From Baffinella frigidus (Eukaryota; Cryptophyceae; Cryptomonadales; Baffinellaceae): a stretch of 13,340 bases of DNA. The notes beneath the pieces are model-generated. The model worked only from the letters and a program-made list of their open reading frames with translations. It was not told the origin of the DNA and ran no database searches. The stretch is taken from the NCBI GenBank assembly GCA_026770585.1, contig MU646322.1, positions 1,175,360 through 1,188,699 of the forward strand, written 5' to 3'. This document shows, in pieces, positions 4,941 through 11,003 of this stretch; the first letter of the stretch is position 1; each line of letters starts with the position of its first letter. Made by a program: the position numbers and the translations under genes.

Positions 4941-5510
4941 CTGGTTTGGAGTTTGGGGTAACGCCTTTGGTTTGGAGTTTGGGGTAACGCCTTTGGGTTT
5001 GGGGTAAACCCTAAACCACGGTCCCGTAACGCCTTTTGGGGTAAACCCTAAACCACGGATTTGGGGTAAAACCTAAATCACGGTCCCATGAAACGCATCG
5101 CACAGCCTGGTTTGGGGTTTGGGGTAAATCTTTAGGGTGTGGGGTAAACCCTAAAACACGGAACCAAGAAACGCGTCGCCCACCCCAGCACACCCTGGTT
5201 TGGGGTTTGGGGTAACGCCTTTGGGTTTGGGGTAAACCCTAAACCACGGTCCCATAACGCCTTTTGGGGTAAACCCTAAACCACGGTCCCATGAAACGCA
5301 TCGCCCACCCCAGCACACCCCGGTTTGGGGTTTGGTGTAAATCTTCAGGGTGTGGGGTAAATCCTAAACCACGGAACCAAGAAACGCGTCGCCCACCCCA
5401 GCACACCCTGGTTTGGGGTTTGGGGTAAATCTTTAGGGTGTGGGGTAAATCCTAAAACACGGAACCAAGAAACGTATCACCCGCCCCAGTGCAGCCTGCC
5501 GCACGGTTTG
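4941..5510. repeat. Satellite whose monomer contains the E6 acceptor
   Basis: About five higher-order units of roughly 90-125 bp, each made of TTTGGGGTAA blocks, TAAACCCTAAACCACGG, and a 20-30 bp tag such as GCGTCGCCCACCCCAGCA. The tag (about 5088-5107, 5170-5195, 5294-5320, 5382-5410, 5470-5495) is the first bases of E6 plus its acceptor side on the minus strand. G-rich and C-rich telomere-like blocks alternate within one unit, so hairpins are possible. Confidence 0.85.
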
Positions 5511-5757
5511 GGGTTTGGGGTTTGGGGTTTGAGGCTTAGGTCTTAGGGTTTAAGGTTTGGGTTTTAGGGTTAAGGGTTGAGGGTTTGGGTTTAGGGTTTA
5601 GGGTTTGGGGTTTAGGGTTTAGGGTTTAGGTCTTAGGGTTTAGGGTTTGGGTTTTAGGGTTTAGGGTTTAGGGTTTATGGTTTATGGTTTAGGGTTTAGG
5701 GTTTATGGTTTAGGGTTTAGGGTTTAGAGTTTAGGGTTGAGGGTTTATAATTTAGGT
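5511..5757 (+). repeat. TTTAGGG telomere-like array
   Basis: TTTGGGG units grade into TTTAGGG, with TTTATGG and TCTTAGGG variants, in the E5-E6 intron. It abuts the partial E5 copy. Confidence 0.9.
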
Positions 5758-5762
5758 CCTTG

Positions 5763-5799
5763 AGCACCTTCGGGGTTCGACGCGGTTCCAGATCGCTGC
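5763..5799 (-). pseudogene. Truncated copy of E5 3' end with donor
   Basis: The minus strand reads AAIWNRVEP, then a one-base difference shifts the frame before the AAG-GTGCTC donor-like site. It repeats the last 36 nt or so of E5 and is separated from it by the GA microsatellite. Confidence 0.7.
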
Positions 5800-5957
5800 G
5801 AGAGAGAGAGAGAGAGAGACTGAGAGACTGAGAGAGAGAGAGAGACTGAGAGAGAGAGAGAGAGAGAGACTGAGGGACAGAGAGAGACTGAGAGAGAGAG
5901 ACTGAGGGACAGAGAGAGAGAGAGAGATAGACAGCGACAGAGGGACTGAAAGAGAGC
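5799..5957 (+). repeat. GA microsatellite with GACTGA interruptions
   Basis: (GA)n tract interrupted by GACTGAGAGA and GACAGAGA. It lies between the complete E5 and its truncated copy. Confidence 0.95.
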
Positions 5958-5963
5958 GAGCAC

Positions 5964-6038
5964 CTTGGGGGGCTCGACGCGGTTCCAGATCGCTGCCCAC
6001 GTCCCGCACTTTCCCGAATCCGCCATTGTCGAGCACTC
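5964..6038 (-). CDS. E5: Cys-containing loop exon
   Basis: A 75-nt exon (25 codons, phase 0 at both ends) starts after CTCGCAG and ends at AAG before the donor GTGCTC. It encodes ECSTMADSGKCGTWAAIWNR then VEPPK. Two Cys follow the CIPC at the end of E4, so the joined loop has four Cys between the E4 and E6 helices, suggesting a disulphide-bonded extracytosolic loop. In another frame the same DNA gives GGFGKV, which resembles a kinase loop by chance. Confidence 0.6.
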
Positions 6039-6359
6039 CTGCGAGGACAGAATGAATCCAGAATTCAACAGTAGCTTCAGAATTCAACGCACGAGTGCAT
6101 ACATAGCTCAACGATAGGTTTCCCACGAGGGTGCTCTCGAGGCGGGTTGCTGGGTTTTGGCTTGTATTTCTGGGCGCGCTCAGAAACAGGAAAAAAGAGT
6201 GATTTTCTGCGCGGCCCACCGAGACAAAAGTCGAGAGTGGAACGTCTCAAAGCAAAAGTGGAACCTCTGTTAACTTAAGAAGTTACAGTGGAGAACCTGA
6301 AGCCTCTTCACTTACCCCGAGGAACCTAAACCTGAAAACCTACACCCCAACCCCTAGAC
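6039..6359. other. Intron segment without a recognised feature
   Basis: Low-repeat DNA upstream (minus sense) of E5, with AGTGGAACGTCTC / AGTGGAACCTCTG duplicate motifs near 6235-6270 and a short C-rich telomere-like patch at about 6330-6355. No exon with usable splice sites seen. Confidence 0.4.
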
Positions 6360-6458
6360 CTGGGGGGAGATATGGTAGGGAATGCAGTCGAAGGCGGCAG
6401 AGAGAAGTAGCGCGAAGAGACACGCGAGGAGCGAGGAGGTACTACAGCCACTTCACAC
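6360..6458 (-). pseudogene. Broken near-complete copy of E4
   Basis: The minus strand reads GVKWL, a TAG stop, then after a frameshift LLACLFALLLSAAFDCIPYH, ending ISPQ before GTCTAG at the same donor position as E4. The length is close to the intact exon, but the stop and shift make it unusable. Confidence 0.75.
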
Positions 6459-6524
6459 CCACTCTAAAACCTACACCCTGCACCTGGCTCTGCCTCACTC
6501 GGGTCGACTACCAGACTATTCCTA

Positions 6525-6705
6525 AGTTGACACGCTGGGTTTCGCGGTACAACCCCGTCAACTTTAGAGCGGAAAAGCGCCCGGGGGGAGCAAAACAGTG
6601 AACCCGAATGAGCCTTTGAGACAGAGGGCGGGAACCTGGGAGGAGATATCTGTCGGACTATTCCTAAGTTGACATGCTGGGTTTCGCGGTACAAATGCGT
6701 CAATT
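6525..6705 (-). repeat. Two direct copies of an RETQ-encoding segment plus an E4 donor tag
   Basis: About 6508-6570 and 6655-6715 share CTATTCCTAAGTTGACA then GCTGGGTTTCGCGGTACAA. The minus strand reads LTHLYRETQHVNLGIV in the right copy and LTGLYRETQRVNLGIV in the left. Each is followed (plus sense) by other E4-intron sequence. A short E4 3' tag (DISSQ and donor) lies at 6636-6660. These are intronic duplications next to the E4 donor. Confidence 0.6.
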
Positions 6706-6716
6706 TTGGAGCAAAC

Positions 6717-6836
6717 CTGGGAGGTGATGTCGCAGGGGATGCAGTCGAGGGCCGCGGAGAGGAGGAGTGCGAAGAGGCATGCCAGGGCGTACTGCAGCCA
6801 CTTGACGCCGATCGACCGCGCCAGCCGGTGCATCAC
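6717..6836 (-). CDS. E4: transmembrane-helix exon ending in a Cys pair
   Basis: A 120-nt exon (40 codons, phase 0 at both ends) starts after CTTAG and ends at TCCCAG before the donor GTTTGC. It encodes VMHRLARSIGVKWLQYALAC then LFALLLSAALDCIPCDITSQ. A basic amphipathic start leads into a strong helix (about residues 14-31) and a CIPC motif. The basic start suggests a cytosolic N-side, placing CIPC outside together with E5. It is the only copy of at least seven that is complete and open. Confidence 0.72.
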
Positions 6837-6871
6837 CTAAGGACGGACGAGGTGTGTTGAGTATGGAACCT

Positions 6872-6935
6872 CATCCCTGCTGAGTCTCCCGGTGTAAAGC
6901 AACTGATGCAGCGTGCGTGATCACGTACTGCAAGG
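6872..6935 (-). repeat. YVITHAASVALHRETQ module, minus-strand copy
   Basis: After a CTTGCAG acceptor-like site the minus strand reads YVITHAASVALHRETQQG. The module includes the palindrome CGTGATCACG. Plus-strand copies occur at about 7322-7371 and 7650-7735, and a truncated plus copy at about 7186-7203. The opposite orientation of the copies means at least one inversion. It might be an exon fragment or part of an element. Confidence 0.55.
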
Positions 6936-6985
6936 ACGACCGTTCGTGGTCAGCACGTGGCATTTGTCAGCAGCTGTCAGGATGA

Positions 6986-7026
6986 CTGCAGCCGCTTTAC
7001 TCCGACCGCGACAGCCTGTGCATTAC
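6986..7026 (-). pseudogene. E4 5' copy with deletion
   Basis: The minus strand reads VMHRLSRS followed by a small deletion that shifts the frame; the CTGCAG at the end is shared with E4. The acceptor CTTTAG is kept. Confidence 0.65.
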
Positions 7027-7036
7027 CTAAAGAAGG

Positions 7037-7103
7037 ACGGTTTAGGGTTCAGGGTTTGGGGATTGGGGATTGGGGATTGGGGGTTGGGGTTTAGGTTAAG
7101 GTT
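7037..7103 (+). repeat. Short G-rich array (GATTGGG units)
   Basis: TTTAGGG/TTCAGGG followed by GATTGGG repeats, directly attached to E4 5' copies on both sides. Confidence 0.75.
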
Positions 7104-7148
7104 CTGCAGCCGCTTTACGCCGATTGGTCGCGCCAGCCTATGCATCAC
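7104..7148 (-). pseudogene. E4 5' copy, open for 15 codons
   Basis: The minus strand after CCTTAG reads VMHRLARPIGVKRLQ, then runs straight into telomere-like sequence. The acceptor is kept, but helix and donor are lost. Confidence 0.7.
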
Positions 7149-7199
7149 CTAAGGCCGGACGAGGTGTGTTGAGTATAGAACCTTGCAGTACGTGATCAC

Positions 7200-7321
7200 G
7201 GGTTTCAAAGCAGGATATTTTACAATTCGGTCTTTATCGGTATATTCTGTTTCATTCTTGATATCGTTTTTTATTGGTCTTATTGGTTTATGATGTTCAG
7301 GTCTTATCTCATTTTCACCCC
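7200..7321. other. AT-rich intron patch
   Basis: Distinctly AT-rich (TTTTATTGGTCTTATTGG and neighbours) compared with the rest of the window. No gene recognised. Confidence 0.4.
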
Positions 7322-7371
7322 ATCACACGCTGCATCAGTGGCTTTACACCGGGAGACTCAGCAGGGATGCG
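7322..7371 (+). repeat. HAASVALHRETQQG module, plus-strand copy
   Basis: Plus-strand copy of the 6872-6935 module: CACGCTGCATCAGTGGCTTT then ACACCGGGAGACTCAGCAGG, encoding HAASVALHRETQQG. It lies in the opposite orientation to the exons. Confidence 0.6.
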
Positions 7372-7509
7372 GAGTGCGAGGAGCTACGCGGGAGAGCTAC
7401 CTGTGATTTTACGCCCTGCGTCCATCTATTATTTTCCCTTGAAATCGGCAAAAGTTGCCGAAAATGCTCACAAATAATTGACTTTGACGGAAAAGTAACC
7501 GCAGGATAT

Positions 7510-7600
7510 GCCCAAAAAGGGCTCCAAGAAAGCACCCACCCCTCCCGCGTAGAGGCATGGCAGGCACTTGACTCCCATGCGATGTATTTGTCAAGGGCCG
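7510..7600 (-). pseudogene. Weak E4-like relic
   Basis: The minus strand reads MGVKCLPCLYAG, faintly matching IGVKWLQYALACLFA, within otherwise unassigned DNA. Low similarity. Confidence 0.25.
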
Positions 7601-7626
7601 TTGAGCCTACCGACTTGCGGTTTAAA

Positions 7627-7735
7627 AGGCATTTTAATAATACATTAAGTACGTGATCACACACGCATTTTAATAATACATCAAGTACGTGATCACACAC
7701 GCTGCATCAGTTGCTTTACACCGGGAGACTCACCA
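7627..7735 (+). repeat. Direct repeats plus second plus-strand RETH module
   Basis: GCATTTTAATAATACAT with AAGTACGTGATCACACACGC occurs twice (about 7629-7662 and 7664-7700). The second runs into GCTGCATCAGTTGCTTTACA then CCGGGAGACTCACC, encoding KYVITHAASVALHRETHH. Confidence 0.7.
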
Positions 7736-7860
7736 CGCCAGAGTGCAGGAGGGGGTTGAGTTGTTTCAACCGTGTCAGGACAGCGTTGTTGACTTTTGAA
7801 AACCACTGCCTTGAAGGGGAATTGACTTTTGGCAACCCCTTCGAAGACTCTGGCGTGGCA
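7732..7860. repeat. Foldback with 12-bp arms
   Basis: CCACGCCAGAGT at about 7733-7744 is inverted as ACTCTGGCGTGG at about 7847-7858. GACTTTTG motifs repeat inside. The right arm overlaps the E4-like relic that follows. Confidence 0.5.
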
Positions 7861-7918
7861 GCAGGGAGGAGGAGTGCGAGGAGGCATGGCAGCCACTTGA
7901 CTCCGATGGACCGCGCTA
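7848..7918 (-). pseudogene. E4 relic with open frame
   Basis: The minus strand reads LARSIGVKWLPCLLALLLPA and then diverges (ATPE). The start is cut by a TTTAGGG patch at 7918-7937, so there is no acceptor. Confidence 0.65.
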
Positions 7919-7949
7919 GGGTTTAGGGTTTAGGTTTAGGTAATACAGG

Positions 7950-8060
7950 CACTTTCATAGGCTAACGGCCTGAAAATGGGGTAGTTAGGCCTACGGCATT
8001 GCCTAGGGCCTCCTACCGTAGGCCGAGGGATCCCCTTTTGAGCTCTAGCCTGACCATTTC
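7950..8060. repeat. Hairpin element related to 4319-4347
   Basis: CCTACGGCATTGCCTAGGGC with CCGTAGG nearby forms a foldback and matches the CCCTACGGATTGCCTACCGT element. The flanks also contain inverted TGACCATTTCTTGGTCA. No reading frame assigned. Confidence 0.5.
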
Positions 8061-8089
8061 TTGGTCAAACGGCCCAGTTCCCCAGCCCC

Positions 8090-8300
8090 TTGACAGGGGC
8101 CTTGTCAGGGGGGGGTTGGTTCTCAGGACGTGTCACCGTGACGCCCGGCGCCGATTATTCGGGACGCCCGTTTGTTGTGAGCACGTCCGCACGTGTCACG
8201 GTGGTGACCACATCGGTTGTATGCGTCGGGGGGGACGTGTTTGTTTTTGACGTATATCCGGTCCTGATGGTGCACGGACTTTACGGAGGGGAATGCATGG
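8090..8300 (+). other. Plus-strand open stretch, possible exon of unknown gene
   Basis: The plus strand is open and reads, in pieces, RVTVTPGADYSGRPFVVSTS, RVTVVTTSVVCVGGDVFVFD and VYPVLMVHGLYGG. It is Val/Thr-rich as in beta-rich extracellular domains, and the composition is not repetitive. A TCAG acceptor-like site precedes it (about 8110-8118). The GRPFVVST fragment recurs on the plus strand at about 6937-6960, so it could instead be part of a duplicated element. No family recognised. Confidence 0.3.
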
Positions 8301-8320
8301 TGGGCATGTTGGGCACGGAC

Positions 8321-8391
8321 CTTTGTCTCCTACGCGGACCAGTCGAAGCCCGTGCGGTAGAGGAGGAGCAGCGCGGGCGGCAGCACGATGC
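8321..8391 (-). pseudogene. E3 3' copy A (stop)
   Basis: The minus strand reads IVLPPALLLLYRTGFDWSA then a TAG stop where E3 has Trp, then ETK and a GTCCGT donor. The 5' half of E3 is replaced by a telomere-like GGGTGTA array. Confidence 0.8.
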
Positions 8392-8490
8392 ACCCTACAC
8401 CCTACACCCTACTCCCTTCACCCTACACCCTCACCCTACTCCCTTCACCCTACACCCTCAACCCTCAACCCTAAACCCTACCCCCCCACC
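8392..8490 (-). repeat. CCCTACA/CCCTTCA/CCCTCAA array
   Basis: C-rich seven-base array on the plus strand, so the G-rich strand is the coding-sense (minus) strand here, the reverse of the arrays left of 8000. It joins directly onto E3 copy A. Confidence 0.9.
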
Positions 8491-8495
8491 GCCGT

Positions 8496-8590
8496 TGGTG
8501 ACTTGACATAGTTGCTTTACAAGGCAACTATGGATAATTACTGTGACTTTACACAGTCACTTTACAAAGTGACGGTTTATAGTGACGTTA
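8496..8590. other. Short GTGACTT/ACTTTAC repeats between E3 copies
   Basis: TTGACATAGTTGCTTTACAA, GTGACTTTACACAGTCACTT and neighbours form small imperfect repeats. GTGACGTTACRCACG recurs before copies B and D. No gene seen. Confidence 0.4.
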
Positions 8591-8599
8591 CGCACGGAC

Positions 8600-8670
8600 C
8601 TTGGTCTCCTACGAGGAACAGTCAAAGCCCGTGCGGTAGAGGAGGAGCAGCGCGGGCGGCAGCACGATGC
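8600..8670 (-). pseudogene. E3 3' copy B (stop)
   Basis: The minus strand reads IVLPPALLLLYRTGFDCSS then a TAG stop, ETK and a GTCCGT donor. Preceded (minus sense) by a GGGTGTA array at 8671-8720. Closely related to copy A, with which it shares the stop position. Confidence 0.8.
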
Positions 8671-8744
8671 ACCCTACACCCTACACCCTTCACCCTACAC
8701 CCTCAACCCTCAACCCTACCCCCCCCCCGCCGTTACACACGTAC

Positions 8745-8814
8745 CTTGGTCTCCCATGCAGACCAGTCGAAGCCCGTACGGTAGAGCAGAAGGAGTGCGG
8801 GCGGGAGCACGATC
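8745..8814 (-). pseudogene. E3 3' copy C (open)
   Basis: The minus strand reads IVLPPALLLLYRTGFDWSAW then ETK and a GTACGT donor, identical in protein to E3. The 5' half and acceptor are replaced by array sequence (8815-8875), so it is not a complete exon unless the array supplies a TAG acceptor. Confidence 0.8.
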
Positions 8815-8935
8815 AACCCTACACCCTACACCCTAAACACCGAACACCAAAGCCTCAACCTTAAAGTCTAGACCCTACCCCCCCCCTGCCGTTCTTCTTC
8901 TTCTTCTTTCTCTCTTCTTACATAGTGACGTTACA
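8815..8935 (-). repeat. CCCTACA array, C run and TTC microsatellite
   Basis: Degenerate CCCTACA/CCCTAAA units, a C run and a (TTC)n tract (about 8893-8920) between E3 copies C and D. Confidence 0.8.
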
Positions 8936-8942
8936 CACGTAC

Positions 8943-9012
8943 CTTGGTCTCCCACGCGGACCAGTCAAAGCCAGTGAGGTAGAGCAGAAGGAGTGCGGGC
9001 GGGAGCACGATG
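8943..9012 (-). pseudogene. E3 3' copy D (open, one substitution)
   Basis: The minus strand reads IVLPPALLLLYLTGFDWSAW then ETK and a GTACGT donor; Leu replaces Arg of E3. Preceded by a GGGTGTA array (9013-9068). Confidence 0.8.
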
Positions 9013-9080
9013 CACCCTGCACCCTACACCCTACACCCTTCACCCTACACCCTCAACCCTCAACCCTACCCCCCCCCCGC
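9013..9080 (-). repeat. CCCTACA/CCCTCAA array with C run
   Basis: Array between E3 copy D and the donor side of full-length E3. Nearly the same block (array, C9-10, GCCGTTACACACGTACC) precedes copy C. Confidence 0.88.
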
Positions 9081-9094
9081 CGTTACACACGTAC

Positions 9095-9203
9095 CTTGGT
9101 CTCCCACGCAGACCAGTCGAAGCCCGTGCGGTAGAGCAGAAGGAGTGCGGGCGGGAGCACGATCAGCGTCCCGGCTTTCAAGTACCCCCAGAAGCAGAAG
9201 CAG
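9095..9203 (-). CDS. E3: full-length transmembrane-helix exon
   Basis: A 109-nt exon (1 nt plus 36 codons) starts after AACGCAG and ends at ACCAAG before the donor GTACGT, a strong match to the GT consensus. It encodes CFCFWGYLKAGTLIVLPPAL then LLLYRTGFDWSAWETK. A hydrophobic helix (about residues 12-25) is followed by an aromatic/acidic patch. Its first base completes a His codon with the two bases left by E2. It is the only copy with both halves: four copies to the left keep only the 3' half and donor, three to the right keep only the 5' half and acceptor. Confidence 0.75.
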
Positions 9204-9324
9204 CTGCGTTTCGGGTTTCGAGATTAGGGTGTCGGGTTTTGGGATTGGGGTTTCACGATTAGGGATCAGGGTTTGGCGGGTTGGAATATGACATACACAA
9301 GAAAGAGGAGGCGGATAGATGATG

Positions 9325-9363
9325 AGAGTCCCGGCTTTCAGGTACCCCCAGACGCAGAAGCAG
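9325..9363 (-). pseudogene. E3 5' copy 2
   Basis: The minus strand after ACGCAG reads CFCVWGYLKAGTLI, then diverges into a segment shared with the next copies (CTTTCTTG, then GGAATATGACATACAC complement). The acceptor is kept and the helix end and donor are lost. Confidence 0.75.
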
Positions 9364-9444
9364 CTGCGTTTCGGGTTTCGGGATTAGGGTTTCAGGATAC
9401 GGGATTTGTAATCAGGTATTGGGGTTTGGCGGGTTGGAATGTGA

Positions 9445-9527
9445 AATACGCAAGAAAGAGCAGGGGGAGTGCGGGAGGGAGGACGATGAGAGTTCCCACT
9501 TTGAGGTACCCCCAGAAGTAAAAGCAG
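9445..9527 (-). pseudogene. E3 5' copy 3 (longest)
   Basis: The minus strand after AAACAG reads CFYFWGYLKVGTLIVLPPAL, PLLF, then LAYFTFQPAKP, the last part coming from the intron segment at 9425-9455. It is about 160 bp from its neighbours, as in a tandem array. It could be read through as an alternative 3'-extended exon but lacks the E3 donor. Confidence 0.65.
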
Positions 9528-9819
9528 CTGTTTGGGGGTTGGGTTTCAGGAGTAGGGTTTGGGATTTGTCGGGCTAAAATATGAAAAAAAAATAAGAAAG
9601 AGGAGGAGGAGGAGGAGGAGTACAGGGGGTAGTGAAGGATCCTTTTTACATGTGGGGTTGTAAACATTTGTACCAGGATAGGGCATTCCAACCTCGCGCC
9701 TGGTATAAGTTTTACAAGAGCGACCATTTTTTAACGAAACTTACTACACGATGCCCACTTGTAAAAACAAACGGTTTTAAATAGGCCCCGCTAGCGTTCT
9801 CGTGTGTGTGGGGGGGGCA

Positions 9820-9866
9820 GGATGTTAATAGTCCCAGCTTGAAAGTAGCCCAAGAAGAAGAAGCAA
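9820..9866 (-). pseudogene. E3 5' copy 4
   Basis: The minus strand after ACGCAG reads CFFFLGYFQAGTINILPP, then a G/C run. Several substitutions make this the most diverged 5' copy. Confidence 0.7.
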
Positions 9867-9985
9867 CTGCGTGGTTTCGGGAATGATGTTTAGGGGTTTA
9901 GGGTTTCGGGTTCAGGGTTGCGGGCGTTCATCAATTGACCATGCATACCGATGTTAGGGTTTCGGGTTTAGGGTTGCGCAGGCGT
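9867..9985 (+). repeat. Degenerate TTTCGGG/TTTAGGG patches
   Basis: Short arrays with a repeated unit containing GGGTTGCG, GGCGTTCAT and GACCATGCAT (about 9916-9945 and 9972-10003). Confidence 0.7.
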
Positions 9986-10007
9986 TCATGAGTAGACCAT
10001 GCATGGT

Positions 10008-10195
10008 CTCACACGCCACGCAAGAGTGTAAGGCAGAGTGGCCTGCAGGAGAAATAGTCAGATCTGACTATTTTTTAAGTTCATAAGTGGACATTCTCCC
10101 CAGAGAAAAATCGAAAATTCGGAAAGTTGGTACAAATTCCGTGTGAACTGGCTTGTTTTCCCAGGTCAGCCCTACACTCTTGCGTGGCGTGTGAG
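10008..10195. repeat. Foldback element with perfect 23-bp arms
   Basis: Arms 10008-10030 and 10173-10195 are exact reverse complements (core CACACGCCACGCAAGAGTGT). Within lies a perfect 22-bp palindrome at 10052-10073 (AAATAGTCAGA/TCTGACTATTT). No matching direct repeat at the ends was seen. Confidence 0.85.
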
Positions 10196-10412
10196 GGGAC
10201 GACGGGTAGTCACCCTACATTTGGATTATCGTGCTCCCCTAAACCTCCAGGCATATGCAGAACGACAAATGGACCACGTTTTGGATCACGACACGCTGTG
10301 TGTCAACCCCCAGCAAGAGTTAACTTACCTGAAGACAATTGACTTTAAGGATTTTCTAATGCAAATTGGTCACGTCACACCACGGAATCTGGGGTCACCG
10401 AAACCCTCGTAG
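10072..10412 (+). other. Plus-strand open frame of unknown origin
   Basis: Open from after a TGA near 10064 to a TAG at 10410-10412, with no clear ATG. Pieces read ESWYKFRVNWLVFPGQPYTL, VVTLHLDYRAPLNLQAYAER and TYLKTIDFKDFLMQIGHV. Composition is protein-like and not repetitive, unlike most open frames here. It lies antisense in the E2-E3 intron and overlaps the right arm of the foldback at 10173-10195. It may be an element gene fragment or an exon of an overlapping gene. No family recognised. Confidence 0.35.
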
Positions 10413-10429
10413 CCCACCGAGTGGCGTGT

Positions 10430-10521
10430 CGACCCCCAGCAAGCGTTAGAAGCAAGAGTCACTCTGCTGGAAGCCCCGCAAGAGCTAAACACCATAGTGG
10501 TCCAACCCCCAGCAAGAGTTA
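10430..10521 (+). repeat. CCCCCAGCAAG repeat, left part
   Basis: CCCCCAGCAAGAGTTA-type units occur at about 10308-10323, 10433-10448 and 10506-10521. AAGCAAGAGTCACTCTGCTG and CCGCAAGAGCTAAACACC (about 10450-10492) recur after the MITE at 10758-10803. These form a tandem repeat later split by insertion. Confidence 0.8.
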
Positions 10522-10755
10522 TTGTAGAATTCGGGTTGGCTTGGATTTTTTCAGGGTCAGGTCGGGCGAAAATCTGACAAAAATGCGCCGTTTTGTGTCA
10601 TTTTATGGGTGGGGAATGCAAAGACAAGATATCTTGTCATCAATCTCATGCATAAGATAACATACAACTTCATTTAAGCCAGTCATCTAACAAACAATCT
10701 GGAATTTGGAATTGCCCGACCCGACCCAAAATCCAAGCCAACCCGAATTCTACGA
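10522..10755. mobile_element. 234-bp MITE with TA target duplication
   Basis: The ends contain a perfect 26-bp terminal inverted repeat (10524-10549 and 10728-10753, core GTAGAATTCGGGTTGGCTTG), and similarity continues further inward. TA dinucleotides flank it at 10520-10521 and 10756-10757. The paralogous sequence at 10446-10456 (GTTAGAAGC) shows the empty site with a single TA. The middle is AT-rich and has a 16-bp palindrome (10623-10638, GACAAGATATCTTGTC). This is typical of a non-autonomous Tc1/mariner-type element. Confidence 0.88.
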
Positions 10756-10965
10756 TAAAAGCAAGAGTCCCTCTGCTGGGAGCTCCGCAAGAGCTAAACA
10801 CCAGCGTGGTCCTGTTGCTGGTGAGCCGGCTCCCTCTCCCTCTCTATCTCTCGCCTTCTCTCCCTCGCTCCCTCGCTTCCGATCACCAGCGTGATCCTGT
10901 TGCTCCCCCGCGTGATGATCATGCACCAGTGATCCTGTTGGGCAGCAAGCGCTAATCTGCTGGGG
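10756..10965 (+). repeat. CCAGCAAG/CACCAGCGTG repeat, right part
   Basis: Continuation of the 10430-10521 repeat after the MITE, then CACCAGCGTGGTCCTGTTGC and two variants (about 10800, 10883, 10923) around a CT-rich tract (10830-10875). Non-coding as far as I can see. Confidence 0.7.
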
Positions 10966-11003
10966 GTGCAGTTTCACGTGGGTTTGGGGGTTAGGGGACG
11001 TAC

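Noticed and set aside
5964-6050. GGFGKV motif resembling a protein-kinase glycine loop
   Set aside because: It is in a different frame from the phase-compatible E5, and no further kinase motifs follow.
5745-6219. Serine/leucine-rich minus-strand open frames
   Set aside because: They read the GA microsatellite (SLSLSLS); only the 5964-6038 part has splice sites and a sensible phase.
8392-9070. CRISPR array
   Set aside because: The repeated blocks are exon halves plus telomere-like DNA with no uniform repeat-spacer spacing, and the context is eukaryotic.
8293-9134. HPTPYTLHPTP-type open frames
   Set aside because: Translations of CCCTACA arrays; not genes.
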